The notes beneath the pieces are model-generated. The model was given only the letters and a program-made list of their open reading frames with translations. It was not told where the DNA came from and made no database searches. From NCBI GenBank assembly GCA_040902195.1, contig JBBDXS010000018.1, positions 1 through 64,000 on the forward strand: 64,000 bases of DNA. Reading direction: 5' to 3'. Both the position numbers and the translations under genes were made by a program. The stretch is from JBBDXS01 sp040902195 (GTDB lineage Bacteria > Chloroflexota > Dehalococcoidia > DSTF01 > RBG-16-68-14). Shown here piece by piece: positions 50,047-57,688 of the stretch (its first letter is position 1; each line of letters starts with the position of its first letter).

Positions 50047-51369
50047 ATGAGTACACGCCTCCCTCTCCTGTTCGCGCTCTCAACCGCAGTGTTGGTGATC
50101 GTGTCGGCAGCGATGCCGCTCCTCTTCTACTATCAGAGCACACCGCCGACCACCGTCGCCGGCAGTAATCCGGAAGTCGTACTACTGAGCATCGTCGCGG
50201 CGGGGATCATATTGCTCGCCGTCCTACTCGCGACGGTGTGGCTCATCGCGTACAACGTGCGGCACCAGTACGACCGCCTCCTCTACCTCCATCAGACGGG
50301 CGAGGCGATGCGATCGACGCTCGACCTGACGCACGTGCTGGAGCAGCTCGCGCGCGACGCCGCGTCGTGTAGCCACGCCGACCTGACGATCGCCGCGATC
50401 CTCGAGGAAGAGACCGATGACCTCATTGTCGAGGCGAGCTATGACCGCAACGCGAACTCGACGTCGCAGCACCACCGCAAGGTAGAGGAATGGTACCTCC
50501 GCCGTTGTGCCGCCACGGGGGAAGTCGTCGAGGTCGAGCAGAGCCTGCTCGCGTACGGGCCGCTGGTCGGCTACGAGCCCAAGGAGCAGGGCGACGTGAC
50601 GCTGGTCTGCGCCCCGATCCTGGGCCGCCAGCGTTCGATCGGCGTCATCATGGTCGTCCGCAGCTACAACAAGGGAACGTTCAAGCGCGCCGAAAAGCAG
50701 ATGGTCGAAGCGATGGCGATCCAGGCCGCGACCGCGGTGGAGCAGGCGGCCTTGTTCGCCAAGATGCGTAAGTACGCAGACCAGGTCGAGCTGAGCTACG
50801 ACACGACGCTGAAGGTGCTGATCGCCGCGCTGGACCAGAAAGACGCGGTAACGCAGGGTCACTCCGAGCGCGTCTCGCGCCTCACCGTGACGCTCGCGCG
50901 CGAGATGGGGATCGCCGAAAGCGACCTCGTCGACATCGAGCGCGGCGCGCTGCTCCACGACGTGGGCAAGATCGGCGTCCCCGACGACATCCTGCGCAAG
51001 CCGGACGGCCTGAACGAATCGGAGTGGGAGGCGATGCGGAAGCACCCGCTTCTCGCCGGCCTGATGGTCTCGAAGGTTGAGTTTCTGGAGGGGGCGCTGC
51101 CGATCCTGCTCTACCATCACGAGCGCTTTGACGGCTCCGGCTACCCCTTCGGCCTCGAGGGGCGCAACATTCCGCTCGAGGCGCGCATCTTCACCGTGGT
51201 CGACTCGTACGACGCGATGACTTCCGATAGGCCGTACCGCAAGGCCATGACGCATGAACTCGCGCTCATCGAGATCCAGGACAACTCCGGCATTCAGTTC
51301 GATCCGGAGGTCGTCGCAGCCTTCACACGCGTGATGGAGCGCGAGTACGAGCTGCCTCGCGCGTCATAA
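50047..51369 (+). CDS. GAF/HD-GYP cyclic-di-GMP phosphodiesterase
   Basis: The 440-residue membrane protein has two membrane segments (LLFALSTAVLVIVSAAMPLLF and VVLLSIVAAGIILLAVLLAT) with an outside loop, then a GAF domain (about 90-235, with VTLVCAPILGRQRSIGVIMV). The HD-GYP domain has LLHDVGKIGVPDDIL (HD at ~304), HPLLAG, YHHERFDGSGYP (~356) and FTVVDSYDAMTSDRPYRKA. All metal ligands of the family are present, so it should break down c-di-GMP. The input may come through GAF or the loop. Confidence 0.92.
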   Translation: MSTRLPLLFALSTAVLVIVSAAMPLLFYYQSTPPTTVAGSNPEVVLLSIVAAGIILLAVLLATVWLIAYNVRHQYDRLLYLHQTGEAMRSTLDLTHVLEQLARDAASCSHADLTIAAILEEETDDLIVEASYDRNANSTSQHHRKVEEWYLRRCAATGEVVEVEQSLLAYGPLVGYEPKEQGDVTLVCAPILGRQRSIGVIMVVRSYNKGTFKRAEKQMVEAMAIQAATAVEQAALFAKMRKYADQVELSYDTTLKVLIAALDQKDAVTQGHSERVSRLTVTLAREMGIAESDLVDIERGALLHDVGKIGVPDDILRKPDGLNESEWEAMRKHPLLAGLMVSKVEFLEGALPILLYHHERFDGSGYPFGLEGRNIPLEARIFTVVDSYDAMTSDRPYRKAMTHELALIEIQDNSGIQFDPEVVAAFTRVMEREYELPRAS

Positions 51370-51514
51370 GCGCTCCTCCGCCAGCTCGACACGTCACAGC
51401 CAGCACGCCAGCTTCGTCTAGTTTGTAGAGACGTTTCCGCACGTTTGACGGCGGAAACGTGCGTGGCTATCATGCCAGCGGCCGCGAATCTGAGGACGGG
51501 GGAGCGACGAGCAT

Positions 51515-53602
51515 ATGGCGCCATCCACAAGCTTTCCGGGGAACATCGGCTTCTATCTCGCCCTCGCCACGTTCTTCTCGCTCTTCATCTTCCTCGCCGG
51601 TATTCGCGTCGCCGTCCTCGTCCGTGCGCGCTGGGAAGACCGCGTCGGAGGGCCAAAGGAGGCCATGTCGCGCGCGGCGAGCATGGTCCCCTACGTGCTC
51701 GGCACGCTGCGCGTAAACCGGCCCTACTACTGGTACTCCGGCGTCTTGCACACGTTCATCTTCTGGGGCTTCCTGGCGCTTCAGGTGCGCACGTTGAACT
51801 TCCTGCTCAACGGCTTCAACGAGAACATCAGCCTCGCCCACATCTTCGGCATCGTCTACGACCTCTTCCGGCCCGTGATGGACCTGTTCGACGTGCTGGT
51901 GATCGTCGGCGTAGTGCTCGCGGGCTTTCAGCGCCTCGTCTGGCGGCCGCGGCGCCTCACGCTGAACTGGGACGCCTGGCTGATCTTGTTCCTGATCTGG
52001 TTCCTCATGGTGAGCGACGCGCTCACGAACAGCTTCGAGATCTATCTGCAGCGCGGCGACCGCGATGCCTTCGCATTCCTCGCCTTCGGCCTCGCCAACC
52101 TGTGGGAGAAGATCGGCGTGAGCACCGCGACGGCGGAGGCGCTGCACGCGAGCTGGTGGTACCTGCACCTGCTCGATTTCTTGTTCTTCCTGGCCTACCT
52201 GCCGATCTCGAAACACTCGCACATCATTACGGCGCCGTTCAACGTTTTCTTCCGCCGCCTGCCGCCGACCGGCGTCCTCCAGCCTATCCCCAACATCGAG
52301 GAGCGCGAGGTCTTCGGCGTCGGCAAGATCGAGGACTTTAGCTGGAAGCAGGTCCTCGACGCCTACACGTGCACCGAGTGCGGTCGCTGCGAGGTCGCCT
52401 GTCCGGCAAACGCGACGGGCAAGGACCTCTCACCGAAGGAGATCATGGTCGACCTGCGCCACGTCGCCGAAGCGAAGGTGAGCGCATCGATCGGCCGCGG
52501 CGACGGTAAGGAACACAACCTCATCGAGGGGGTCGGCTTCAACCCGATCTGGGACTGCGTGAACTGCGGCGCCTGCCAGGAGCAGTGCCCCGTCTTCATC
52601 GAGCACGTGCCGGCGATCATGGACATGCGCCGCTACCTCGTCATGGACGAAGCGAACATGCCCGAGACGGCAGCCTCGACGCTCATGCAGCTCGAGCAGC
52701 GCGGACATCCCTGGCCGGGGGCGGCGTTCACCCGCACATCCTGGATGGACGATCTCGACTTCAAGGTGCCGAAGTTCGATGGCAAGCAGGAGTACCTGTT
52801 CTGGGTCGGGTGCACAGGCGCGCTCGTCGAGCGGAACGTCAAGGTCACGCAGGCCTTCGCTCGCTTGCTACACAAGGCGGGCGTGAGCTTCGGTTGTCTC
52901 GGCGAAGGCGAGACGTGCTCCGGCGACCCGGCGCGCCGCCTCGGGAACGAATACCTCTACCAGATCCAGGCCGGCCAGAACATCGCGACGTTCAAGGAGA
53001 ACAAGGTGCAGAAGGTCGTCGCGACCTGCCCGCACTGCTTCAACACGATGAAGAACGAATACCCGCAATTCGACGGCGTGTTCGAGGTCTATCACCACAC
53101 CGAGGTGCTGGCGCAGCTCGTCGCGGACGGCCGCCTGACGCCCGATACGGAGGTGGACGAGCGCATCACGTACCACGACTCGTGCTTCCTCGGGCGGCAC
53201 AACGGCATCTACGACCCGCCGCGCGACGTGATCAAGGCGATCCCCGGCGCGCGCCTCGTCGAGATCGAGGGCGCCTGCCGCGAGCGCGGGTTCTGTTGCG
53301 GCGCGGGCGGTGGCCATATGTGGGTAGAGGAAACGAAGGGCGAGCGCATCAACCACGCGCGCTGCCGCCAGGCGCAGGAAACCGCCGAGCGCACGGGCTC
53401 CGCGGTCGTCGCCGCCAACTGTCCGTTCTGCATCCAGATGTTCGACGACGGCATCCCGTCCGTTGAGCCGGACGAGGACGAGCGCATGAAGACCTACGAC
53501 GTCGCGGAGATCCTGGCGATGTCCATCTTCGGCCCGCAGGACGGCGCGAAGACGCCCGCGGACGCAGAGCCGGTCGCTGCCGAGGCGGAGGGAGGCGCGT
53601 AG
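51515..53602 (+). CDS. FadF-like membrane Fe-S oxidoreductase (ETF:menaquinone type)
   Basis: The 695-residue protein has five or so N-terminal membrane helices of the nitrate reductase gamma-like type, with conserved His residues. Two 4Fe-4S motifs follow (CTECGRCEVACP, ~290, and CVNCGACQEQCPVF), then two CCG domains of the heterodisulfide reductase type (FGCLGEGETCSGDPARRLG with CPHCFNTMKNE; and CFLGRHNG, GFCCGAGGGHMW, NCPFCIQMF). This is the build of FadF/EMO, which passes electrons from ETF to menaquinone in fatty-acid oxidation. No etfAB is adjacent. GGGGAG precedes the ATG. Confidence 0.9.
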   Translation: MAPSTSFPGNIGFYLALATFFSLFIFLAGIRVAVLVRARWEDRVGGPKEAMSRAASMVPYVLGTLRVNRPYYWYSGVLHTFIFWGFLALQVRTLNFLLNGFNENISLAHIFGIVYDLFRPVMDLFDVLVIVGVVLAGFQRLVWRPRRLTLNWDAWLILFLIWFLMVSDALTNSFEIYLQRGDRDAFAFLAFGLANLWEKIGVSTATAEALHASWWYLHLLDFLFFLAYLPISKHSHIITAPFNVFFRRLPPTGVLQPIPNIEEREVFGVGKIEDFSWKQVLDAYTCTECGRCEVACPANATGKDLSPKEIMVDLRHVAEAKVSASIGRGDGKEHNLIEGVGFNPIWDCVNCGACQEQCPVFIEHVPAIMDMRRYLVMDEANMPETAASTLMQLEQRGHPWPGAAFTRTSWMDDLDFKVPKFDGKQEYLFWVGCTGALVERNVKVTQAFARLLHKAGVSFGCLGEGETCSGDPARRLGNEYLYQIQAGQNIATFKENKVQKVVATCPHCFNTMKNEYPQFDGVFEVYHHTEVLAQLVADGRLTPDTEVDERITYHDSCFLGRHNGIYDPPRDVIKAIPGARLVEIEGACRERGFCCGAGGGHMWVEETKGERINHARCRQAQETAERTGSAVVAANCPFCIQMFDDGIPSVEPDEDERMKTYDVAEILAMSIFGPQDGAKTPADAEPVAAEAEGGA

Positions 53603-53709
53603 TGGAACGTCGTGAAGGCGAACCCCCGCGCGAAGTCCTCCTCGCGTTCTACGCCTTCCTCGCGATCGTGCTCGTCGCCGTCTTGGTGATCGTCGGCGTG
53701 TACATCTAG
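53602..53709 (+). CDS. 35-residue single-helix membrane protein coupled to the FadF-like gene
   Basis: The GTG start at 53602 shares its G with the upstream stop (TAGTG), so translation is coupled. The product is ERREGEPPREVLLAFYAFL then AIVLVAVLVIVGVYI: a short charged start and one membrane helix. Mini-proteins of this kind often stabilise membrane oxidoreductases. The overlap and composition support a real gene. Confidence 0.65.
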   Translation: MERREGEPPREVLLAFYAFLAIVLVAVLVIVGVYI

Positions 53710-53781
53710 CCCCACACCAACCTGACCGCCCCCGGCTCTCAGCAGTCAGCCGGCTGAACGCTGAGAGCTGATCGCTGATTG

Positions 53782-54459
53782 CTAAAGCGGCCGCGCGCCG
53801 TTGGTTGACGGTGCGCGTTCCGACCAACCCTCCTCCGGAGAGATCAGCGGCACGAAACGGCATTCGCCAAGGTTCTCCATCGTCACGCCGTGGTCCGCCT
53901 TCGTCACGCGCACGAGCTGCTGCATCGCGCGGCCGCCAGAGGGGATCACCATCCGCCCGCCCGGCGCGAGCTGATCGATGAGCGACTGCGGCACGTCCGG
54001 CGCGCCCGCCGTGACGATGATCGCGTCGTACGGCGCGTCCTCCGGCCGGCCGAGCCCGTCGCTGGCGAGCTCAACGCGCACGTTGCGGTAGCCCAGCTCT
54101 GCGAGGAGCTCGCGGGCGTGCGCCGCCAGCTCCGGCACCCGCTCGACGGAGACGACTTCGCGCGCGAGGAGCGAGAGGACCGCCGACTGGTAACCAGAGC
54201 CGGTACCCACTTCGAGCACCTTCTCGTCGCCCTGAAGCCGGAGCGCCTGGGTCATGATCGCGACCATGAGGGGCTGCGAGATTGTCTGTTCGTGGCCTAT
54301 GGGAAGGGGGCGGTCTTCGTAGGAGAAGCGCTGAAGCTCCTCATGCACGAAGCGCTCTCGCGGGACCCGGGCGAAGGCGTCCAGGACACGCTCGTCCCGG
54401 ATCTCGAGCCGGAGGGTGCGCACCAGATTCGCCCGCGCCGTATCGAAGTCGTATGGCAC
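53782..54459 (-). CDS. pcm: protein-L-isoaspartate O-methyltransferase
   Basis: The enzyme methylates damaged isoaspartyl residues to start their repair. The 225-residue protein has the family's RVPRERFVHEE, IGHEQTISQPLMVAIMTQAL, the SAM motif VLEVGTGSGYQSAVLSLLA, VVSVERVPEL and YDAIIVTAGAPDVPQSLIDQ. A GAGGAGG site precedes the ATG. It stands alone. Length is normal; no membrane anchor or fusion is seen. Confidence 0.94.
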   Translation of the reverse strand: MPYDFDTARANLVRTLRLEIRDERVLDAFARVPRERFVHEELQRFSYEDRPLPIGHEQTISQPLMVAIMTQALRLQGDEKVLEVGTGSGYQSAVLSLLAREVVSVERVPELAAHARELLAELGYRNVRVELASDGLGRPEDAPYDAIIVTAGAPDVPQSLIDQLAPGGRMVIPSGGRAMQQLVRVTKADHGVTMENLGECRFVPLISPEEGWSERAPSTNGARPL

Positions 54460-54595
54460 AAACTGGCCTCCTCCTACCTCCGACCCGAGCTTAACATAGC
54501 GTGACTTCTCCTGTATGATTGAGGAGCGTCGGGGCGCCTGTCACGTTTTATCCGTGCGGTGCGTTGATCGCAAATGGGGGAGCGCAAGGTGAACA

Positions 54596-55501
54596 GTGCA
54601 GCGAAGGCTATTCGCCGGCGCCACGTTTGTATTTGCCACCGCGGCCCTACTCGGGTCGGGGTTGCTCGCGTCCCCTAGCGCCCGCGGCCAATCGAACACG
54701 CTCGTCTGGCTCGACCCGCACACCGACCGCGTCGATCACGCTGACGGCTCGTACCAACTCGACGTCAAGCTATCCGGCCTTGACCACCACGGCACCATCG
54801 GCTACGACACCAACCGCGACGGCCGAGACGACCGCTTCGAAGATTCGAACGGGCTCGGCGCGTACGAACTTACGCTCCACTTCGACCCGAACGTCGTGCT
54901 CGTAACCGACATGGACGCGGGCGAGTTCCTGCGCAGTGAAGGCCGTTCGACGCAATGTCTGCAGCGCAAGACGCTCCCCGGCGAGTTTGCCATGGGTTGC
55001 GTATCGTTTGGCAACTCCGACGGACCGCAGGGTTCCGGGAGCCTGGCGACATTCACGATCGAGCCGGTCGCGAACGGGACGAGTTTTCTCGCGCTGGAGG
55101 CGGGTCTCGCCGGTCCGCTCGGCGATTCGATCGAGATCGTGGCGGACGGTGGCCTCGTGGAGGTCTACAACGGCCCGAGCCAGCCGCCGCCGACCGGCGG
55201 ACCCGGTGGCCAGCCGACGGGTCCACCCGGCGGCAGCCCCGTCGTGAACGGCACACCCGTCGCGCCTGCGACCGCTACGTATGTCGCTTTGGCAACTGCC
55301 TCCGCGCGCGCGACGTCGATCGCGCTCGGGACGCCCGTCGATGATGGCACACCCGACACGGCCGCCGGACCACCCGACACAGGCGGCGGCGACGGCGGCT
55401 CCAACGCGATGCCGTGGGTGATCGGCATCAGCGTGGCGGCGGTGCTGGCGATCGCGCTGCTCGTGGCGTCGCGATTCGTCATCCGCGCTCGACGCGTCTA
55501 G
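54596..55501 (+). CDS. membrane-anchored cohesin-like domain protein
   Basis: The start is a GTG at 54596; a TATGAT -10 lies at 54514-54519. The 301-residue product has a signal peptide (core 6-25, cleavage near ARG), then a domain of about 150 residues with the cohesin pattern: LDVKLSGLDHHG, LGAYELTLHFDPNVVLVTDM, GEFLRSEGR, MGCVSFGN, GSGSLATFTIEPVANGTSFL and DGGLVEVY. A loop DTNRDGRDDRFED could bind calcium. A Pro/Gly/Thr linker follows, then a membrane segment (MPWVIGISVAAVLAIALLVA) and a basic tail. It could hold dockerin proteins at the cell surface. Confidence 0.75.
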   Translation: MQRRLFAGATFVFATAALLGSGLLASPSARGQSNTLVWLDPHTDRVDHADGSYQLDVKLSGLDHHGTIGYDTNRDGRDDRFEDSNGLGAYELTLHFDPNVVLVTDMDAGEFLRSEGRSTQCLQRKTLPGEFAMGCVSFGNSDGPQGSGSLATFTIEPVANGTSFLALEAGLAGPLGDSIEIVADGGLVEVYNGPSQPPPTGGPGGQPTGPPGGSPVVNGTPVAPATATYVALATASARATSIALGTPVDDGTPDTAAGPPDTGGGDGGSNAMPWVIGISVAAVLAIALLVASRFVIRARRV

Positions 55502-55533
55502 CGTCCGGAAGTCATCTTTAGGATCCGAGGGTC

Positions 55534-55851
55534 TTACGCTAGCTGCGGGTCGTAGACCTCGTACGAGCGCTCGATGTGCGACTCCTCGACGATGAGCATG
55601 AGCATCTCGGAGCGGAGCGAGAGGATGTGCTGCGTCTGCGCGGCATGATCAGCCTCGTGCTCGCTAGTGTAGACGTTGAGGTGGCCCACGCGCCCCCAGC
55701 GGTCGCCGGTGATGACGTAGCCGCGCACGAAACCGGGCTGCGAGGCGAGCCCTTCGACGAGCGTACGGTGCATCGCAAGCACCTGCTCCTGCATGCCCTC
55801 CCTCGGTGTCATGAGCGAGAGGCGGACGTAGAACTTGCCGTCGTCAGCCAT
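55534..55851 (-). CDS. antibiotic biosynthesis monooxygenase-like (ABM) domain protein
   Basis: The 105-residue protein shows the dimeric alpha/beta barrel pattern: YVRLSLMTPREGMQEQVLAM, LASQPGFVRGYVITG, VGHLNVYTSEHEADHAAQT. The family includes small oxygenases and many members without known activity. It lies 36 bases downstream of the beta-lactamase-like gene on the same strand. Confidence 0.7.
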   Translation of the reverse strand: MADDGKFYVRLSLMTPREGMQEQVLAMHRTLVEGLASQPGFVRGYVITGDRWGRVGHLNVYTSEHEADHAAQTQHILSLRSEMLMLIVEESHIERSYEVYDPQLA

Positions 55852-55887
55852 TGCGAGGGTTATCTTACCACCGGAGGGGCCATCGCG

Positions 55888-56733
55888 TCATGCCGGAGCC
55901 GCGAGCGCGTGCCAGGCGGCGAGGCCGAGCCTGCCGAGCGTGACGTTGCCCTCCGAGGTGCGGCCGGTGCCCGGGCCGCTCCCGCCTTCGCAGAACGCAG
56001 CCATGACGAACGAGCCGCGCGCGCCGTGAAAGACCGCACCGCCGCAGCGGACGCCGCCCGGCGAGGACCCGCCCTTCTCGGCCACCCAGTTTTGCTTGTG
56101 ATCGGGCAGCCGGTTCATCTCGTCCCAGGGGAGCTCACGGGAGAGCTCTCCCCGGCCGTCGCTACGGCGGAGGATGCGCAGCATGTCCTCGGAGGCCTCT
56201 TCGGAGACGGCTTCGTGGCGCGCGATCAGCTCGAAATTGCGCGCCATCTCGCGCGCGGTGCTGACCCACGTCTTGCGCACATCGAGGCCGACAAGCTTCT
56301 CGCTCCAGCGCTGGTACAGCATCGTCTTCTCGCAACCGATGCGGCGCTGCTGCTCGTTGATGAAGTCGTGCCCGACAAGGTCGGCGACCATGTTCGTCGC
56401 GACGTTGTCCGAGATGATGATCATGAGAAGGGCGGCATCGCGGACTGAGATGTCCGCGCCGGACGCCATGTGTTGCAACACGCCGGAGCCGGGGAAGCGA
56501 TGCTCGTCCCGCAGCTTGATCCGGTCGTCGAGCGAGAGGCGGCCTTCATCGACGGCCTGATAGAGCCCGATCAGGATCGGCACCTTGATCAGCGAGGCCG
56601 CCGGCATCACGTCGTCCTCGTCCCGCGCGATGTGCGCGGACGACTCGAGGTCCGTGACGGCGTACGTCACCCTGCCGGAATACGCGTCGCAGATGCTATC
56701 GAGGGTGGATTGGAGGGGGAGGAGGCGGCTCAT
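55888..56733 (-). CDS. class A beta-lactamase-like serine hydrolase
   Basis: The start is the ATG at 56733, 7 bases from an extended -10 (TGCTATCCT), so the mRNA is leaderless; the longer ORF begins upstream of that promoter. The 281-residue product has the serine-lactamase motifs MPAASLIKVPI (SxxK, Ser47, Lys50), IIISDNVATNM (SDN) and NWVAEKGGSSPGG (K-G-G in place of K-T/S-G). It has no signal peptide from this start, unlike true exported beta-lactamases, so a cytoplasmic hydrolase or a relation to DD-peptidase-like enzymes is possible. Confidence 0.83.
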   Translation of the reverse strand: MSRLLPLQSTLDSICDAYSGRVTYAVTDLESSAHIARDEDDVMPAASLIKVPILIGLYQAVDEGRLSLDDRIKLRDEHRFPGSGVLQHMASGADISVRDAALLMIIISDNVATNMVADLVGHDFINEQQRRIGCEKTMLYQRWSEKLVGLDVRKTWVSTAREMARNFELIARHEAVSEEASEDMLRILRRSDGRGELSRELPWDEMNRLPDHKQNWVAEKGGSSPGGVRCGGAVFHGARGSFVMAAFCEGGSGPGTGRTSEGNVTLGRLGLAAWHALAAPA

Positions 56734-56740
56734 GGCGGGG

Positions 56741-56746
56741 AGGATA
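56741..56746 (-). promoter_or_regulatory. extended -10 of the leaderless beta-lactamase-like gene
   Basis: TGCTATCCT on the minus strand, with 7 bases to the ATG. Confidence 0.6.
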
Positions 56747-56776
56747 GCACTTCGTGATGCGAATGAAAGCCTCGAG

Positions 56777-57688
56777 TCAGCGAACTCTCGGCGTAGGAAG
56801 CTCTGTCGCACAGATTAGCCAATAGATAGTATCTAGCTGCAGCCACAATTGCGTTGACTTAACCTCGCTCCCGTAGCGAAGTTCGCGACCATGTAGAATC
56901 GCATTCCGCCTAACACCGCGGTGCCTCTGCTCGGTGACGTAGAAACCGCTACCAAACATGGCATCAAGCTGCATGAGCCAGGTCTCAATCACAAGATTCT
57001 CCGTGTCGGTCAGATCAAGCCGTAAAGCTCTTGCCATCTCCTTGACGCTGGCTTTCTTTGGAACATTTCTTTGCTCAGCGAAGTCAGCGAGGATTCCCTC
57101 GACCTGCGTTAGGAGGAGAGGAATTGACAAATACCATCTCTTCTCGCGATGCGCCCTCAGCCCCTCGAGGAAGAGGTGCCTGCGGCGCTTGAACAACGGC
57201 TCGTCTTCCCAAGCGGTCATCATCCCGGCAAGCCTTCGTGGCGAATAATAGTCGCAAATGAGGCGATTGATACTTCTGGAACGTTTCTCTGCCTTCAGCA
57301 AGATAACTTGATTGAGCAGCAGCACAGGAAAGCTAGGCACCAACCACCACCCTCGCGCGACAAGAATCGTGGCGGCAGCGCGCTCGGGCTGGGTCCATGC
57401 TTCTATGCTTCGCTGGATTTGGCGCAGGAATTCCGGCGTCAGCAGGGTGCGCTGGATCGCTTCAACTGCCGGCCGCAACGCCTCAAGCGTCCTGCGGGTT
57501 ACCGCTTGGGCATTCGCAAACTGGCTCACCAACTGAGCCATGGCTTCCCGCGACTCTGTTATGGACCTTATCTGAGCATTAACCACCTTCTGAATGTTTG
57601 CGTATTGGCGTTGAGTCGCTGCAATTTGCGCTCCGTACGCTCGCAGTATGGCCTCGAACGCTGGCATGTCGGCGAGCGGATTGCTCAC
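56777..57688 (-). CDS. possible HEPN-type protein, translationally coupled to uvrC
   Basis: The GTG at 57688 overlaps the uvrC stop (GTGA), so the gene is coupled to uvrC. The 303-residue product is helical: a coiled-coil start (GAQIAATQRQYANIQKVVNA), a middle block LVPSFPVLLLNQVILLK, then WYLSIPLLLTQVEGILADF and, near the end, RRNAILHGRELRYGSE with WLQLDTIYWLIC. The R-x4-H in RRNAILH fits the active motif of HEPN RNases. The DNA is richer in A/T than its neighbours, a sign of transfer. HEPN is a suggestion from motif and fold, not a firm match. Confidence 0.6.
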   Translation of the reverse strand: MSNPLADMPAFEAILRAYGAQIAATQRQYANIQKVVNAQIRSITESREAMAQLVSQFANAQAVTRRTLEALRPAVEAIQRTLLTPEFLRQIQRSIEAWTQPERAAATILVARGWWLVPSFPVLLLNQVILLKAEKRSRSINRLICDYYSPRRLAGMMTAWEDEPLFKRRRHLFLEGLRAHREKRWYLSIPLLLTQVEGILADFAEQRNVPKKASVKEMARALRLDLTDTENLVIETWLMQLDAMFGSGFYVTEQRHRGVRRNAILHGRELRYGSEVKSTQLWLQLDTIYWLICATELPTPRVR

